DNA of 64,000 bases, taken from the NCBI GenBank assembly GCA_021234155.1, contig JAJEKV010000874.1, positions 1 through 64,000 of the forward strand, written 5' to 3'. Position numbers and translations under genes: made by a program. This DNA comes from Isoetes taiwanensis (Eukaryota > Streptophyta > Lycopodiopsida > Isoetales > Isoetaceae). The notes beneath the pieces were generated by a model that saw only the letters and a list, made by a program, of their open reading frames with translations, ran no database searches and was not told where the DNA came from. Below, one piece after another: positions 25,346-34,889 of this stretch; the first letter of the stretch is position 1; each line of letters opens with the position of its first letter.

Positions 25346-25589
25346 ATTTATAAGTGCAGTTTCCCCCTGATAGGGAGCACGTAAAGATAGCCAATACCCA
25401 TGGAGTTGCTCACATGTATACACAGTTATGCAATGAGGGAACCGTCCCATATCACGGGAATGTCAATGTATGTGAGATATATAGTATAAAAATACAATAC
25501 AAGTCAATATAATACAAGACAACAATACAATATGATATTGTAATTAACTATTAATTTTTTTCATTTTTTTTTATTTTAATTTCGTACAC

Positions 25590-25814
25590 CACGTCGCATG
25601 CGACGTCTGCGTCACATCTGTGTCACGTCTGCGTCACATCTGTGGGATGTCTGGGTCACGTCTTTGTCACATCTGCGACACGTCGTAGGTGACGTCTGGC
25701 ACCACGTCGCACGCGACGTGTCTCCAGCGACGTCTAGGTCACGTGGCCAGACGTCGCATAGATGTGACCCAGACGTCGCTATACACGTCGCTAATTGACC
25801 AATCTGTTGTTGTG
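25590..25814 (-). repeat. Right TIR and subterminal gacgtc array of CACTA 1
   Basis: Repeats of cacgtcgca, gacgtctg and gtcacatctg end in gacccagacgtcgctatac, then acgtcgctaattgacc and tgttgttgtg. This is the reverse complement of the left end at 14,737. AGA follows at 25,815. Confidence 0.7.
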
Positions 25815-26009
25815 AGAAAGAAAAAAAGGTCAAATATCCCTAGAAGTCACAAGATTTTGCTAGAGACACAAAGCACAACTATGCCAAAAACAACATGTAA
25901 AGCACCATAAATAAATGCTGACCTATGCATAAAAACAGAGAAAGACATCAAGGAAACTATTGAAAGCTCTGGGCAAAGAAAAACTGTTATAGGGAGGGTG
26001 AGGTGGGGA

Positions 26010-26174
26010 ACTGGATGAATAAGTTCAAGTTCAACAGCAGCTCAAGAGAACGCCGATGAAAGGGCTAGAGAGAAAACATGAACCTATAAATAGAGGAAAC
26101 TGAAGAGGGGAGGTGGAAAGACGTCCCCATCCAAGAAATGATGGTTCTATTACTAATAATAGAACCATGGCATT
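26010..26174 (+). repeat. Terminal direct repeat of the DIRS-like element, 3' side
   Basis: About 94% identical by eye to 46,428-46,594. Both copies contain cctataaatagagg and end in an ATGGTTCTATT-type hairpin followed by ggcatt. Confidence 0.8.
26141..26168. other. Terminal hairpin, 12-bp arms
   Basis: ATGGTTCTATTA, loop CTAA, TAATAGAACCAT: a perfect inverted repeat at the edge of the terminal repeat. The partner copy at 46,559-46,588 differs in the inner stem but stays perfectly paired. Confidence 0.75.
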
Positions 26175-26240
26175 CCTAGGATGGGTCCTACAACATACAT
26201 ATTCGGCCGACAGAAGAGGAACCTACCTCAAAGACCAAGA

Positions 26241-27160
26241 TTACGTGATATCACGAGACAATCTTGGATGTCAGGACGAATGTAGCGTGAGTGGGAAGAT
26301 ATACCGAGCACCATCGCCCATGAGAGCGAACAACCTCAGAAGGGATAGACGCAGCTGTAGCAGTTGTGACACCACCACGTCGACCTGTGGGTGCCAAAAC
26401 TATGGGGGGGATCCAAGCCGATGAGGCTTACGGCCTCAAATCACCAGGAGCGGGCAGTGGAATAAGATAATGGGCGAGGAGATGACAAATACGAGTGGAA
26501 AAGAGGGCCCCCCTCAGCTGGATCAATAGTACGAAAGCAACAACTAGCTAGCAACTGCTGCAACAACGCAATTGGGCAGAAGGGAGAGGAAGTACGGGCA
26601 ATTACGATTTTCTGACCTCTAGCAGCTTGATCACATTTAGATTTCCAAATGGTTAAATGGACGTGGTCAGGAAAAAATGTGAGATCAGGCCAATTTAAGT
26701 GAAGGGCCTCAGAAATACGAAGAAAACCCACAAAGCAAATTGTGACCAGAGAGGCTTTCATGAGGCTATGCGAATCGACATGCGGATGGGCAAGCAATGT
26801 GATGATTTGGCAAACATGGGATGCTGCAAGAGGTAAGGGAGACTATGTGGTTGACTGCGTGCATTGTGCTGCTTGGCGGACTAACATAGGAAGCAGGGTT
26901 GCACAAGAGGAAGGAACATTGATCAGGATGTGGAAGAATGCAATTGATGCAGCAGCAACTCCCACTGAGGCTGAGCTACGTCGACTAGAGGCTAAGGTGG
27001 AAAGAAAGGCAGCCACATGCAAGGAGGACGCTAGCAAAACTAGAACCCCATGAGACACACACCACCCGCGAAATTGTAGCCAGGCAGAGGAATAACTTAA
27101 CAAAGTAGAAGTAGCACGAGACTGAAGGATAGAGACCAAGGCCAAGCCCATAAAGGATGA
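26241..27160 (-). pseudogene. Tyrosine recombinase (YR) of the DIRS-like element
   Basis: The N-terminal part (27,151-26,843) has a SAM-like core-binding domain signature, STLLSYSSAWLQFRGWC. The catalytic part (26,797-26,441) contains GFLRISEALHLNW, whose Arg fits box I of phage-integrase-type recombinases. Further on, RRGGVTTATAASIPSE (Arg at 26,377-26,382) and HGRW (26,311-26,322) fit box II and the His/Trp site. The His expected before RRGG reads as HSF but is separated from it by about 13 extra bases. In-frame stops also lie after STARSW and between the two main ORFs. The enzyme would integrate the circular or linear cDNA by site-specific recombination. Assignment is strong; activity is excluded by the breaks. 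Confidence 0.8.
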
Positions 27161-27799
27161 AGAAGAATGATCGTAACATAGGAAAATATCTGAAAGTACA
27201 AGAGAAATGTACCTATAGTGTCTAGTGTAATGTCAACTTTTTTGACACAAACAGAACCTGTCAAAACCCAATTATTGTCACAGCCTTGCCACTATACTTG
27301 TCGTGATCATTTGTCACAAACATGCCACAATAGCGTCAAATGTTGTGTCAACCTTGTGGCTTCAATTTATGACATAATATTGACACAAAAGCAATTTGGA
27401 ACTATATGGCAGTCTAGAAAATGGCGAACTTGTGACAATATTTTAACAACATTGTGATAAATAAATAGAAGTCCATATGGACACTATTACATCAACATTA
27501 TCGCAAGCTAGTGACAAACTAGTAGCTATAATTCATCCACAATAAGACAATCAATAAGAAAATTTGTGACCCATTTTGTAGCTAACAAATAGCTAGTGTT
27601 GTGACCACATTGTGATAAATAAATAAAGCTTATACCAACTACATAGCATCAACATCATGGCAATGTAGTGACAATATAGTAGCTATATTTCCAACAACTA
27701 ATAAGAAATTTTGTGACTAGTTTGGTGTCTAAAGAAACACTATTTTTCATTGTTGTGATGATAGATAAATAAACAATTGATAACAATTTATATGAGTTT

Positions 27800-28041
27800 T
27801 GTGTCTAGGTAATAGCTAATTTAAGACGATTTATGCATTGTATCTTGTGTCAAAAGGATAAACATCTAAGTATTTTTTTTTTTTTGCTAGAATAACAAAT
27901 ATTCTGATTTCTGAAATTCGATAACAAAAAAGCCAAAGTAATAAAGTTTCATTGATCAACAATGAACAAATGCCCATAAAAAATGAGTTAAGGCAAGTGT
28001 ATTAAATATTAATGTCAAGAAAAATAATCAATATCGCCAAT
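27800..28041. other. Subterminal AT-rich DNA of CACTA 2
   Basis: AT-rich with a 12-base T run near 27,873. No coding was seen. Confidence 0.35.
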
Positions 28042-28395
28042 TCAATGCTCTCTATTTGTTGGTTCATCTCCATGATCCTCTTCATTTGCATTGCCTTCAT
28101 GACCTTCATTGTCTTCTTTGTTGTTATCCTGTTGATTATATTTGTAAAGCATATTGTTAGAAATTTCATAACTATATATCAATAATAGAGCTTCCTCTCT
28201 TACCTCATCAGAATCATCCACATAACATATAGCCCGAATGTAAAAAAAAAAAAGTACAAGTGTAAGAACAATGTATGAATCGACGTTGAAATGACAAAAT
28301 GTACAAATATACTTACATTCAATGGTTCTTTTCCTTTTTTTTTTGTCTTAAATACTACACGGGCTTGTTCCTTGATATAATCCATAGCCTTGTGC
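28042..28395 (-). CDS. C-terminal exons of an unidentified gene in CACTA 2
   Basis: Three minus-strand segments are all in phase 0. One ends YIKEQARVVFKTKKKGKEPL plus N before a GTAAGT donor (edge 28,317). A small one ends CYVDDSDE before GTAAGA (edge 28,204). The terminal exon 28,042-28,128, after TCAACAG, encodes DNNKEDNEGHEGNANEEDHG and ends in NREH and TGA. The very acidic tail and shared phase argue for a real gene, perhaps the element's own. No family is recognised. The acceptor of the small exon is not clear. Confidence 0.4.
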
Positions 28396-30074
28396 TAAGG
28401 TAGAAATTGATCTTGATGAAGGCGACGGGGCGCACCTATGTTACGCTTCGACCGGATGGTGTAGACCATTTGGTATATCAAGTCGGTACAATGCCGATGG
28501 AACAGGGGCGATGTGCTCACGGAGGAAGTTTCTCTACCCGGATCCTTAAGCTGAAAAATTAGAATAAAACATTAATAAAACTGGAAAACCCCACTACATG
28601 GAGATTTATATGAACACGAGCCCGTTGAATTTGTTACTTAAAGCGAAACAAGTAATTGCAAAGCGGACCAGGAGTTTATGAACAACTTAAGAGAGATTGG
28701 TTTGAAAAGGTCAGCAAATGCCTTTGAAGCCATCAATTGACAAAATCACAAATTTTATAAGAAAACAGGATTGGGAAAATTATCCATATCACCCATCCCA
28801 GTTAACGACATTTCAACATGTTTTTGTGTACCAACTTTGTCTTTGTAAGTGACTTGATCACCTCCTTTGCGGCTTTGCATTTTCTTTGTTTCGGCGGTTG
28901 CCAAAGAAAACACATCCTGGATGTGTTGAGCACTGTGTTGCAACTCTCGATCTTGAAGATCACATCTTTGTGATAGCTTTTCCACCGCTTAAACAAGTCA
29001 ACAATATACGGGACCTCGGGAGAGAAAATGCCAATACCACAATTTAAATGGATCCTCCAATCCTTTGAGTTTATAAAGCTCCAAGAATAACCTAGTATGC
29101 ATGAAATTGCCCTTGTAAACTAAAGGGTTATTGAATTTGTTATATTTTATATGCATTAGTGGACATGACATCTACGGTTGAAAACCTTACTGATAGATAA
29201 AAGCCGATTTAGCATCGAGTATGAACATGTTACCTGTGTCCGTAATCTTGACACTTCTTGGGTTAGGCTTTCATTCTTCCGTTTTAAATCATCAACAAAA
29301 TTCCTTGGGGATGTAAGGCCTCAACCTGTTGGTGTAGGAGTTGTTTCTCGAGGTGGACTACCCTTCTTGAAACCGGGTGATACCGCCCTTGAGCCAATTA
29401 CGGATGGAGGAATTGATGTCGGCACCACATTTCCATTAAATGCTATTGGACAGGAACGCCACCCCAAGGAAATGACCCATTTGGAGTGGGGAAACTTCGA
29501 CTAGAGGAGTCTGGCGGCTTTTGGGTCTTTTTCGATGAGGTTTTGCCTTCCATTATCTTAGGCTGCTCCGCAGAAATAAAAGCCTTCAACATAGGAGCAC
29601 GTGGACTTCTTTGTTTTCAGGTCAAACTTAGCATAACCTTCTTTAGCATCAACTTTGGGTGCACCACCACTACCTTTCTTAGGTGGGGTATTAGATCGCA
29701 ATCCGGGTTCACTCCCTTTCTTTTGAGTTTTAAAAAGCAAGGTTCATGATTTGTAACGCTTTACTTGGATTCGGTGCTAGTGTCGCATTGACGGCCTTCT
29801 TTGCACTCTGAGGAATGGCGGTATGGTAGGCCCGGTTGTAGCAATTATGGCTTCTTTGTAAAACCAAAAAGGGCTCCCACATCCCCGAGAAAGTACTTTG
29901 TATTGAACTGCAAAGACTTTTACGCAAAACAAATAGCGGTACAGTAAAAACTTGCTCCACATGCAATATTCTTAACTTGCTTATCTTTTTAATGCCTCCA
30001 CAAAGGGTAGGAATACTCCGCCATCGTCTCCATGGCCAAGCCTTCCATTAGCACTCTTGCCCCATGTATACACC

Positions 30075-30110
30075 TGATATGGTTTAAGGAAGAACAGGTC
30101 ATTCGTAACA
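30075..30110 (+). repeat. Left LTR of the TRIM (36 bp)
   Basis: Begins TG and ends CA; identical to 31,183-31,218. Very short for an LTR. Confidence 0.9.
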
Positions 30111-30112
30111 AT

Positions 30113-30124
30113 TGGTATCAGAGC
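30113..30124 (+). promoter_or_regulatory. Primer-binding site for initiator tRNA-Met
   Basis: TGGTATCAGAGC, the standard plant LTR-element primer site, two bases after the left LTR. Confidence 0.85.
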
Positions 30125-31182
30125 TCAGTTCCGGTCTTTATCAGCGGAGCTGTGGGTGATGGAAGAGTTGGAAATTTGAGTGGCTTAGCAGCACTCAAGA
30201 TATCTTAAGGAAATAGGTTACCTCTTGTCTAGTATGAAATTGATGTTTAGGGATTGTGATTAGAATCTTTAGATATTTCTTATTGCATCCTTATGGCTGA
30301 GGTTGGTGCCTCAAGGTTGGAAAGAGTTGGTGCTCTTGACCAAGTGATTGGAATGAGCGGATGCCATGTCCAAGAGATTGGAATGAGTTGGTGCTCATGT
30401 CCATGTGAATAGAATGTTTGTTATTCCTGATGTTCATGGTCTTACGGTTGGTCTTTGGTGATTGCAAACTGGAATGGAGATTGATCAGAAGTTGGTGCTT
30501 CTGGTGGAGGTTAGTAAACATTTTGTTGAGACAAATTAAGTTGATGTTCAACTTGTGGTTTTTGGAGATTAAGTTTATTCCTGAGAAGGGAAGGGAAAAT
30601 ATCTTTCTTGTTCAAGTTGAATGGTGATATTTAACTTGAAGGACTGGAAAGGGTTTACTTTCTGTCCGAGTAGAAAAAGCTACTTGGAGCATCGAGGAAA
30701 AGGGCTAGGAATGCCATAATCGTTCAAGCAAGGGACGCCTACTTGATGGATCAAGTATGGAGATTTTTCGTCAAGTCGCGGACCGCCTTTGGAGGATCAG
30801 AAAAAGAACATTCCTAGGGGACAAGATTAGTCCCAAGAAGGAAAGACTAACATGCTTTTTAGAAATTGATTAGATCAATTTTGAAAAGGGATCTTTGATG
30901 GTTTCCTTTCGGGGATGTAAATGAGACTTGGCGCAGAGTATGAGCGAACTTTGCGTAATTCCTTATTAACGATTATAAGGATGTCAAGTCCTCTAAGTAA
31001 ATTGAGGCCATTTCTAATAGAATTGAAATGAAAGACCTCTAAATGAACTGAGGCAATTTTCAGCCTAAAGGGCTGGACTTGACAACTTTTTATTATGCAG
31101 GTTGTAGCCATGGACTTGGTTGTGTCAAATTTGCCATATAATTTCTTGATCGAGGACGATCAATCTCGAGAAGGGGAGGAAT

Positions 31183-31218
31183 TGATATGGTTTAAGGAAG
31201 AACAGGTCATTCGTAACA
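31183..31218 (+). repeat. Right LTR of the TRIM (36 bp)
   Basis: Identical to the left LTR, preceded by a purine-rich tract and followed by the ACACC target duplication. Confidence 0.9.
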
Positions 31219-31999
31219 ACACCTCTGTCTTTGATGTCAAAGCAGCAACATGATAAGCACCACAGGCAATTTCTTCAACAAATGACTTTCCAAGCTTCCC
31301 TTGCAAAAGGCCAGGGACCATACCTTTGGCCGAAGGATCTCCAAGCTGCCCATAGACTGAACTACCCATTGTAAAAATTTGACCAAAGGTTGTCAACGCC
31401 ACCGTTAAGCTATGCCCACAAGCAACTTGTCGAAAATTGTAGTCCACAAGAGCTGCCACACATGTCGGAACAATTTTCTTCCTTGTCACCATGGCCAAGG
31501 CGCCCTTGTCGCCATCACCCCAAGTGAAAAGTTTTCGATGAGCGGTTACTTGTAATCGAGTAACCCACCATGACCTCAACTATCATTTTGTATGCCATGC
31601 CCCACAAAAGTTTGCTCTAACTGTTTTCAAACCCTTCAAAGCTTCCACCTCCTAGGAGCAGATACACTTTTTTATCCCCATGTCCAAGAGCACCAAATGT
31701 GCCATCTCCAAACGTGAATAGGACACCGGTGAAGTTAACACTAGTGTGCCGGGGCCACAAGCAATGAATGCAACACGGTTTCCTTCTAGAGGACCACCAA
31801 CTCGCTTTGGTGTCCAATGGCTTATATGGTTACCATGTCCTAAAAGTCCAAAATTGTGAGTACCATCACCCCAGGTATAAAGGTCCCCTAAGAGAGTAAC
31901 AGCGCAGCTATGATACTCACCACAAGAGACAAACTCAACATTGATATTAACCAAAGCATCCACAATCTGCGGATTAGAAACATCCACATCAACCAAGAT

Positions 32000-33370
32000 G
32001 GGGTTGGGGCTGGGGCCTTAGGTTTCATAGACATGCAAATGGCAAAGGCGAATCACGGAATCTGAAAAAAAAGCTTACCTGATAATGACGAACAGAAGGG
32101 GGTTAGAGTAGTGATGGTTAGTGATATGAATAAACAAATTTTGAAGCGGCATCTGGGGATGCCAAACAAATGTGACTTTGAGCTGTATACTTGGGCTATG
32201 TAAACTGTGACTTGAGCTGTCTACGATTTCCAAGCAGCCATCATATTGTTTCCTGTCTATGATTTCCAAGCAGCCAGCAGAATCGAACTGTCCAATATCG
32301 CCAATATAAAACCAGTGCATCAAAAAGCAAGAAGCAAGAAGTAAGAAGTGAGCCTGCGATCAAAAAGCCAGTAAGCACTACGACAAAGCTCAAAAATAAT
32401 ATAAAGCAATCTTGTATTTACACGGATGCCATGCTCGAGACAATAAAGCTCCCGAAGAAGCTTTCTCGACCACCCATTTACGCTTTTTGGCAAAGCCGTT
32501 ATTAGAGATTTCTTTTTTGTGGCAAGCTTTAAAATTGTAAGCAAGATCCCACAAAATGTTGTATATTAGTAAAAACTATTACTATCTACATCCACATAGA
32601 AAAACAACTCAAAAAGACAAAAATCTTTCCTTACATGCTAAGCAGAGAATCGAGGAAGAAGTGCTTGCAACCGCAAAAACAGAAAGGGCTGCAAAAGTAT
32701 TTACAAAACAAAGGTTTATTGACAAGAAAAATGAAATATGGGAAGAGGAGATACACGCCAATGAGAAGCTTCTTGCCAATGAAGACCTTGGCCCCTGAAG
32801 CCTTCTTTTTGGCGGGTCTTCCATAAATCGAAGAATCGAGAATGCAATTCAATTGTTTAAACTTAGCACGCATTATAATGTAACCAAGACATGCAAAAAT
32901 TCAACATATAAATCTCGTACCAAGAATAACTTCGCTTTGAGAGACGACCATTTTCCTGATTTCGCATTGAATGCCACACTCGGGACTCCTAAAAAAGACC
33001 CATATAATTCACTTACATGATATTACGACAATGATCAGCGTTGGATTCATGAATGGCATTTGAAAACCATTAATTTGCTAAACCGCACGCAACATTATTA
33101 CCATCTAAAAATCCAAAGCGGTGCATGCAAAAAAGGGGAGAAAACAGACTGTGCATGCAAATACTCTGGCGGGCTTGAAGCGGGTTTCCTTATCCGTTGC
33201 TTCTCATTGGCATTGGCAATGAAAATGAAATGTGAGAAGAGGTCCATGAGGGCAGCCGAAATCGACAAAAGGGGAGTACACCGTGTACTGGATATCCAAC
33301 AAGAAGTGCCAAATTAAAAATTTGCGAATGAGATATTCACTGCGCACTTCTCCCGCCCACCGAGGCATTT
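32000..33370. other. Unresolved part of CACTA 2, one exon-like segment
   Basis: At 32,642-32,798 (plus strand) an open segment reads RIEEEVLATAKTERAAKVFT and ends NEDLGP with TGA. The Glu/Lys-rich, coiled-coil-like composition suggests coding, but no partner exon is secure. On the minus strand, 32,410-32,540 (CHKKEISNNGFAKKRKWVVE) also looks coding. They may be further captured exons. No family is recognised. Confidence 0.3.
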
Positions 33371-34053
33371 TTGCAAGAAATGGATAACATAAGAAATAGG
33401 ACAACTTTTAGGGTTTTGTATAGGGATTTGGCAAGGACAAAACAAAGGAAACTTTAAGAACTTAGAACAATTTTTGTTACCTTTTGTTGACATCGCGCAT
33501 GATGATGTGGCATGCCATTGGTGACATATGTCATGCCAAGTAAGCAATGCCAACTTTGACTAGGCCAAAAATAAAATAAAAATGTGCAACCTCGGTTTTC
33601 CATGGGTTGATGTGGCTGGTGACATGGCAAGATATGGGTGATGTGGACATGATGATGACCCTATGCACACTCGGGCACGTTTGTCTCCATCCCGATGAAA
33701 AAAAGGGTTAGGGTTCACGCGACTCTTGGCCGCCTTGCCACAAGTGGTCGAGATTTGGCAAGATGTCGTTACCTTTATGGCACCAAAAATAGCATGGAAA
33801 AGATGATGTGGCACTCCAAGTGGTGACATGGCATGCCAAGCAAGCAAGTGACTAGGCCAAAAATGAATAGATGTACATCTTTGGTCTTTTCATTGGGTGA
33901 TGTTGGCAAATTTTGGATGACATGGCGAGATGTTGGTGACGTGGACGTGATGGCTAGGACTTTATGCAAGAAATATGACAACCTTTGGATTTTTTGGTAG
34001 AGGAGTTTGGCAAGGAATAGAAAAGAGGGAACTTCAAGAACTTAAAGTGTTGG
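33371..34053. repeat. Rearranged imperfect repeats inside CACTA 2
   Basis: Block X (caagaaat-ga-aac, tttggcaagga, ggaactt-aagaactta) occurs at 33,371-33,470 and 33,967-34,053. Block Y (gatgatgtggca, ggtgacat, tcatgccaag, gactaggccaaaaat, gtggacatgatg) occurs at 33,480-33,660 and 33,790-33,965. The order is X-Y then Y-X. Confidence 0.55.
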
Positions 34054-34068
34054 TTGTCTTCTCCAGGT

Positions 34069-34112
34069 CGAACAAGGCCAGCACTTTGCGCGGCTGCCTC
34101 ACCAGAGGGGAG
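34069..34112 (+). repeat. Fragment of the 1.1-kb satellite
   Basis: gaacaaggccagcactttgc followed by ggctgcctcaccagagggga matches the satellite of CACTA 1 (compare 15,385-15,430 and 19,196-19,240). It shows the repeat is dispersed beyond its array. Confidence 0.7.
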
Positions 34113-34889
34113 AGGCATTATGTTATAAATCTCATAGAAATGTTATAATGATGAAGTTATAAATTTGTTAAAAAATTGTTGCAACAACCCACTTAAATTG
34201 CAATATAAAGTTGACAAAATGCTCCTCAAAGTTCCATTAAGATATTAGATGAAATTTTGGATAATCGTTTGTTATAAGTCTTAAAAAAAAGTTGGCACAA
34301 CTTAGCTTAAATATTGTTCAAAAGTTGTTGCAAAAACCTACTTAACATGGGATAGAAAGTTGACAAAAGGAGGTCATTGCTTTGACAAAAGATTTGACAC
34401 TATGTAGTAGACACAATGTTGACACAACACAAGCACTTTGTGTCAAGATAGTAGTAGTCGACACAAATTTGTCACTACACATAGGACTTGTCACAAGGGT
34501 TGACACTATACCCCCATCCTCTTGTAGTGGCCCATCAAAGAAACATCAGAAAGATGAATAAGATCGACTCTAAAATGCACAACATGGACTCTTACAAGCA
34601 TATAACAGCAAAGTGTGTTTTATACTCCACAAATAATGTTTTATGCTGAAACATATGTCAAGAACCATTGCAGCAAACCAGCCATTAGAACCTAACAAAA
34701 AAACTCCTCCTACAAGATAATATTTATAATGAAACATCAATAAAATTTTAAATGTCATGAAGACAAATGGTCATTAAGAGAAAACTCAACCGCAGGGCGA
34801 ATAATGCCACATGGCGGCAAGAGCCAGCAATACAAGAGGATGTAAAGGGTAGCAGAGCATGGGAGAACTCGGGAAAGAAGAGAGCGTCA

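Larger units (their letters stand above)
14737..25814. mobile_element. CACTA-like DNA transposon 1, 11.08 kb
   Basis: The left end reads CACAACAAGAAAATGGGCAT then TTAGCGACGTG. The reverse complement of the right end reads CACAACAACAGATTGG then CAATTAGCGACGTG, and the match continues into gcgacgtctgggtcac. Both ends abut AGA (14,734-14,736 and 25,815-25,817), a 3-bp target duplication as made by the CACTA (En/Spm) superfamily, whose ends usually read CACTACAAGAAAA. Dense subterminal gacgtc motifs resemble CACTA transposase-binding arrays. No transposase (TNP2-like) coding was recognised, so the copy is probably non-autonomous. Inside are a 1.1-kb satellite array, a pyrimidine tract, a minisatellite and spliced exons of an unknown gene. 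Confidence 0.7.
30075..31218 (+). mobile_element. TRIM-like miniature LTR retrotransposon, 1,144 bp
   Basis: Identical 36-bp terminal repeats start TGATATGGTTTAAGG and end CATTCGTAACA. They are flanked by the perfect 5-bp duplication ACACC (30,070-30,074 and 31,219-31,223). A primer site TGGTATCAGAGC, complementary to the 3' end of initiator tRNA-Met, lies 2 bases inside the left repeat (30,113-30,124). A purine tract gagaaggggagga (31,168-31,180) precedes the right repeat. No gag or pol coding is present, so movement would need enzymes from another element. The insertion sits in the last RCC1 repeat of the PRAF copy; omitting it and one ACACC restores the local RCC1 frame, so the target was exon sequence. 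Confidence 0.9.
28830..31996 (-). pseudogene. PH-RCC1-FYVE (PRAF-like) gene copy, disrupted
   Basis: RCC1 repeats appear in order: VNINVEFVSCGEYHSCAV, GDLYTWGDGTHNFGLLGHG, LFTFGDGTFGALGHGDKK, LFTWGDGDKGAL, VACGHSLTVALTTFGQ, and EIACGAYHVAALTSKTE continuing in YTWGKSANGRLGHGDD. Then come the FYVE remnant (HNCYNRAYHTAIPQSAKKAV then NATLAPNPSK, 29,744-29,870), a Ser/Pro linker (SRAVSPGFKKGSPPRETTP) and a coiled coil (LKRKNESLTQEVSRLRTQ; then KLSQRCDLQDRELQHSA and CKAAKEVIKSLT). This is the plant PRAF order; the PH and BRX ends are absent. Frameshifts near 31,740 and 31,650, lost FYVE cysteines and a TRIM in the last RCC1 repeat make it non-functional. Some introns remain (for example a GT after 29,237), so it is not a processed copy. 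Intact PRAF proteins are phosphoinositide-binding, RCC1-type proteins. Confidence 0.85.
27194..34529. mobile_element. CACTA element 2, 7.3 kb, nested in the DIRS-like element
   Basis: The reverse complement of the right end reads CACTACAAGAGGATGGGGGT then ATAGTGTC. The left end reads AAGTACAAGAGAAATGTACC then TATAGTGTC, the same TIR with a few changes in the outer bases. Subterminal tgtcacaa/ttgtgaca motifs recur on both sides (27,220-27,800 and 34,290-34,500), as in En/Spm elements. A 3-bp target duplication is not visible (tga left, gcc right), perhaps because the left end is mutated. It splits the DIRS-like element between RNase H and YR, and it carries a PRAF pseudogene plus small exons of another gene. 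Confidence 0.65.
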
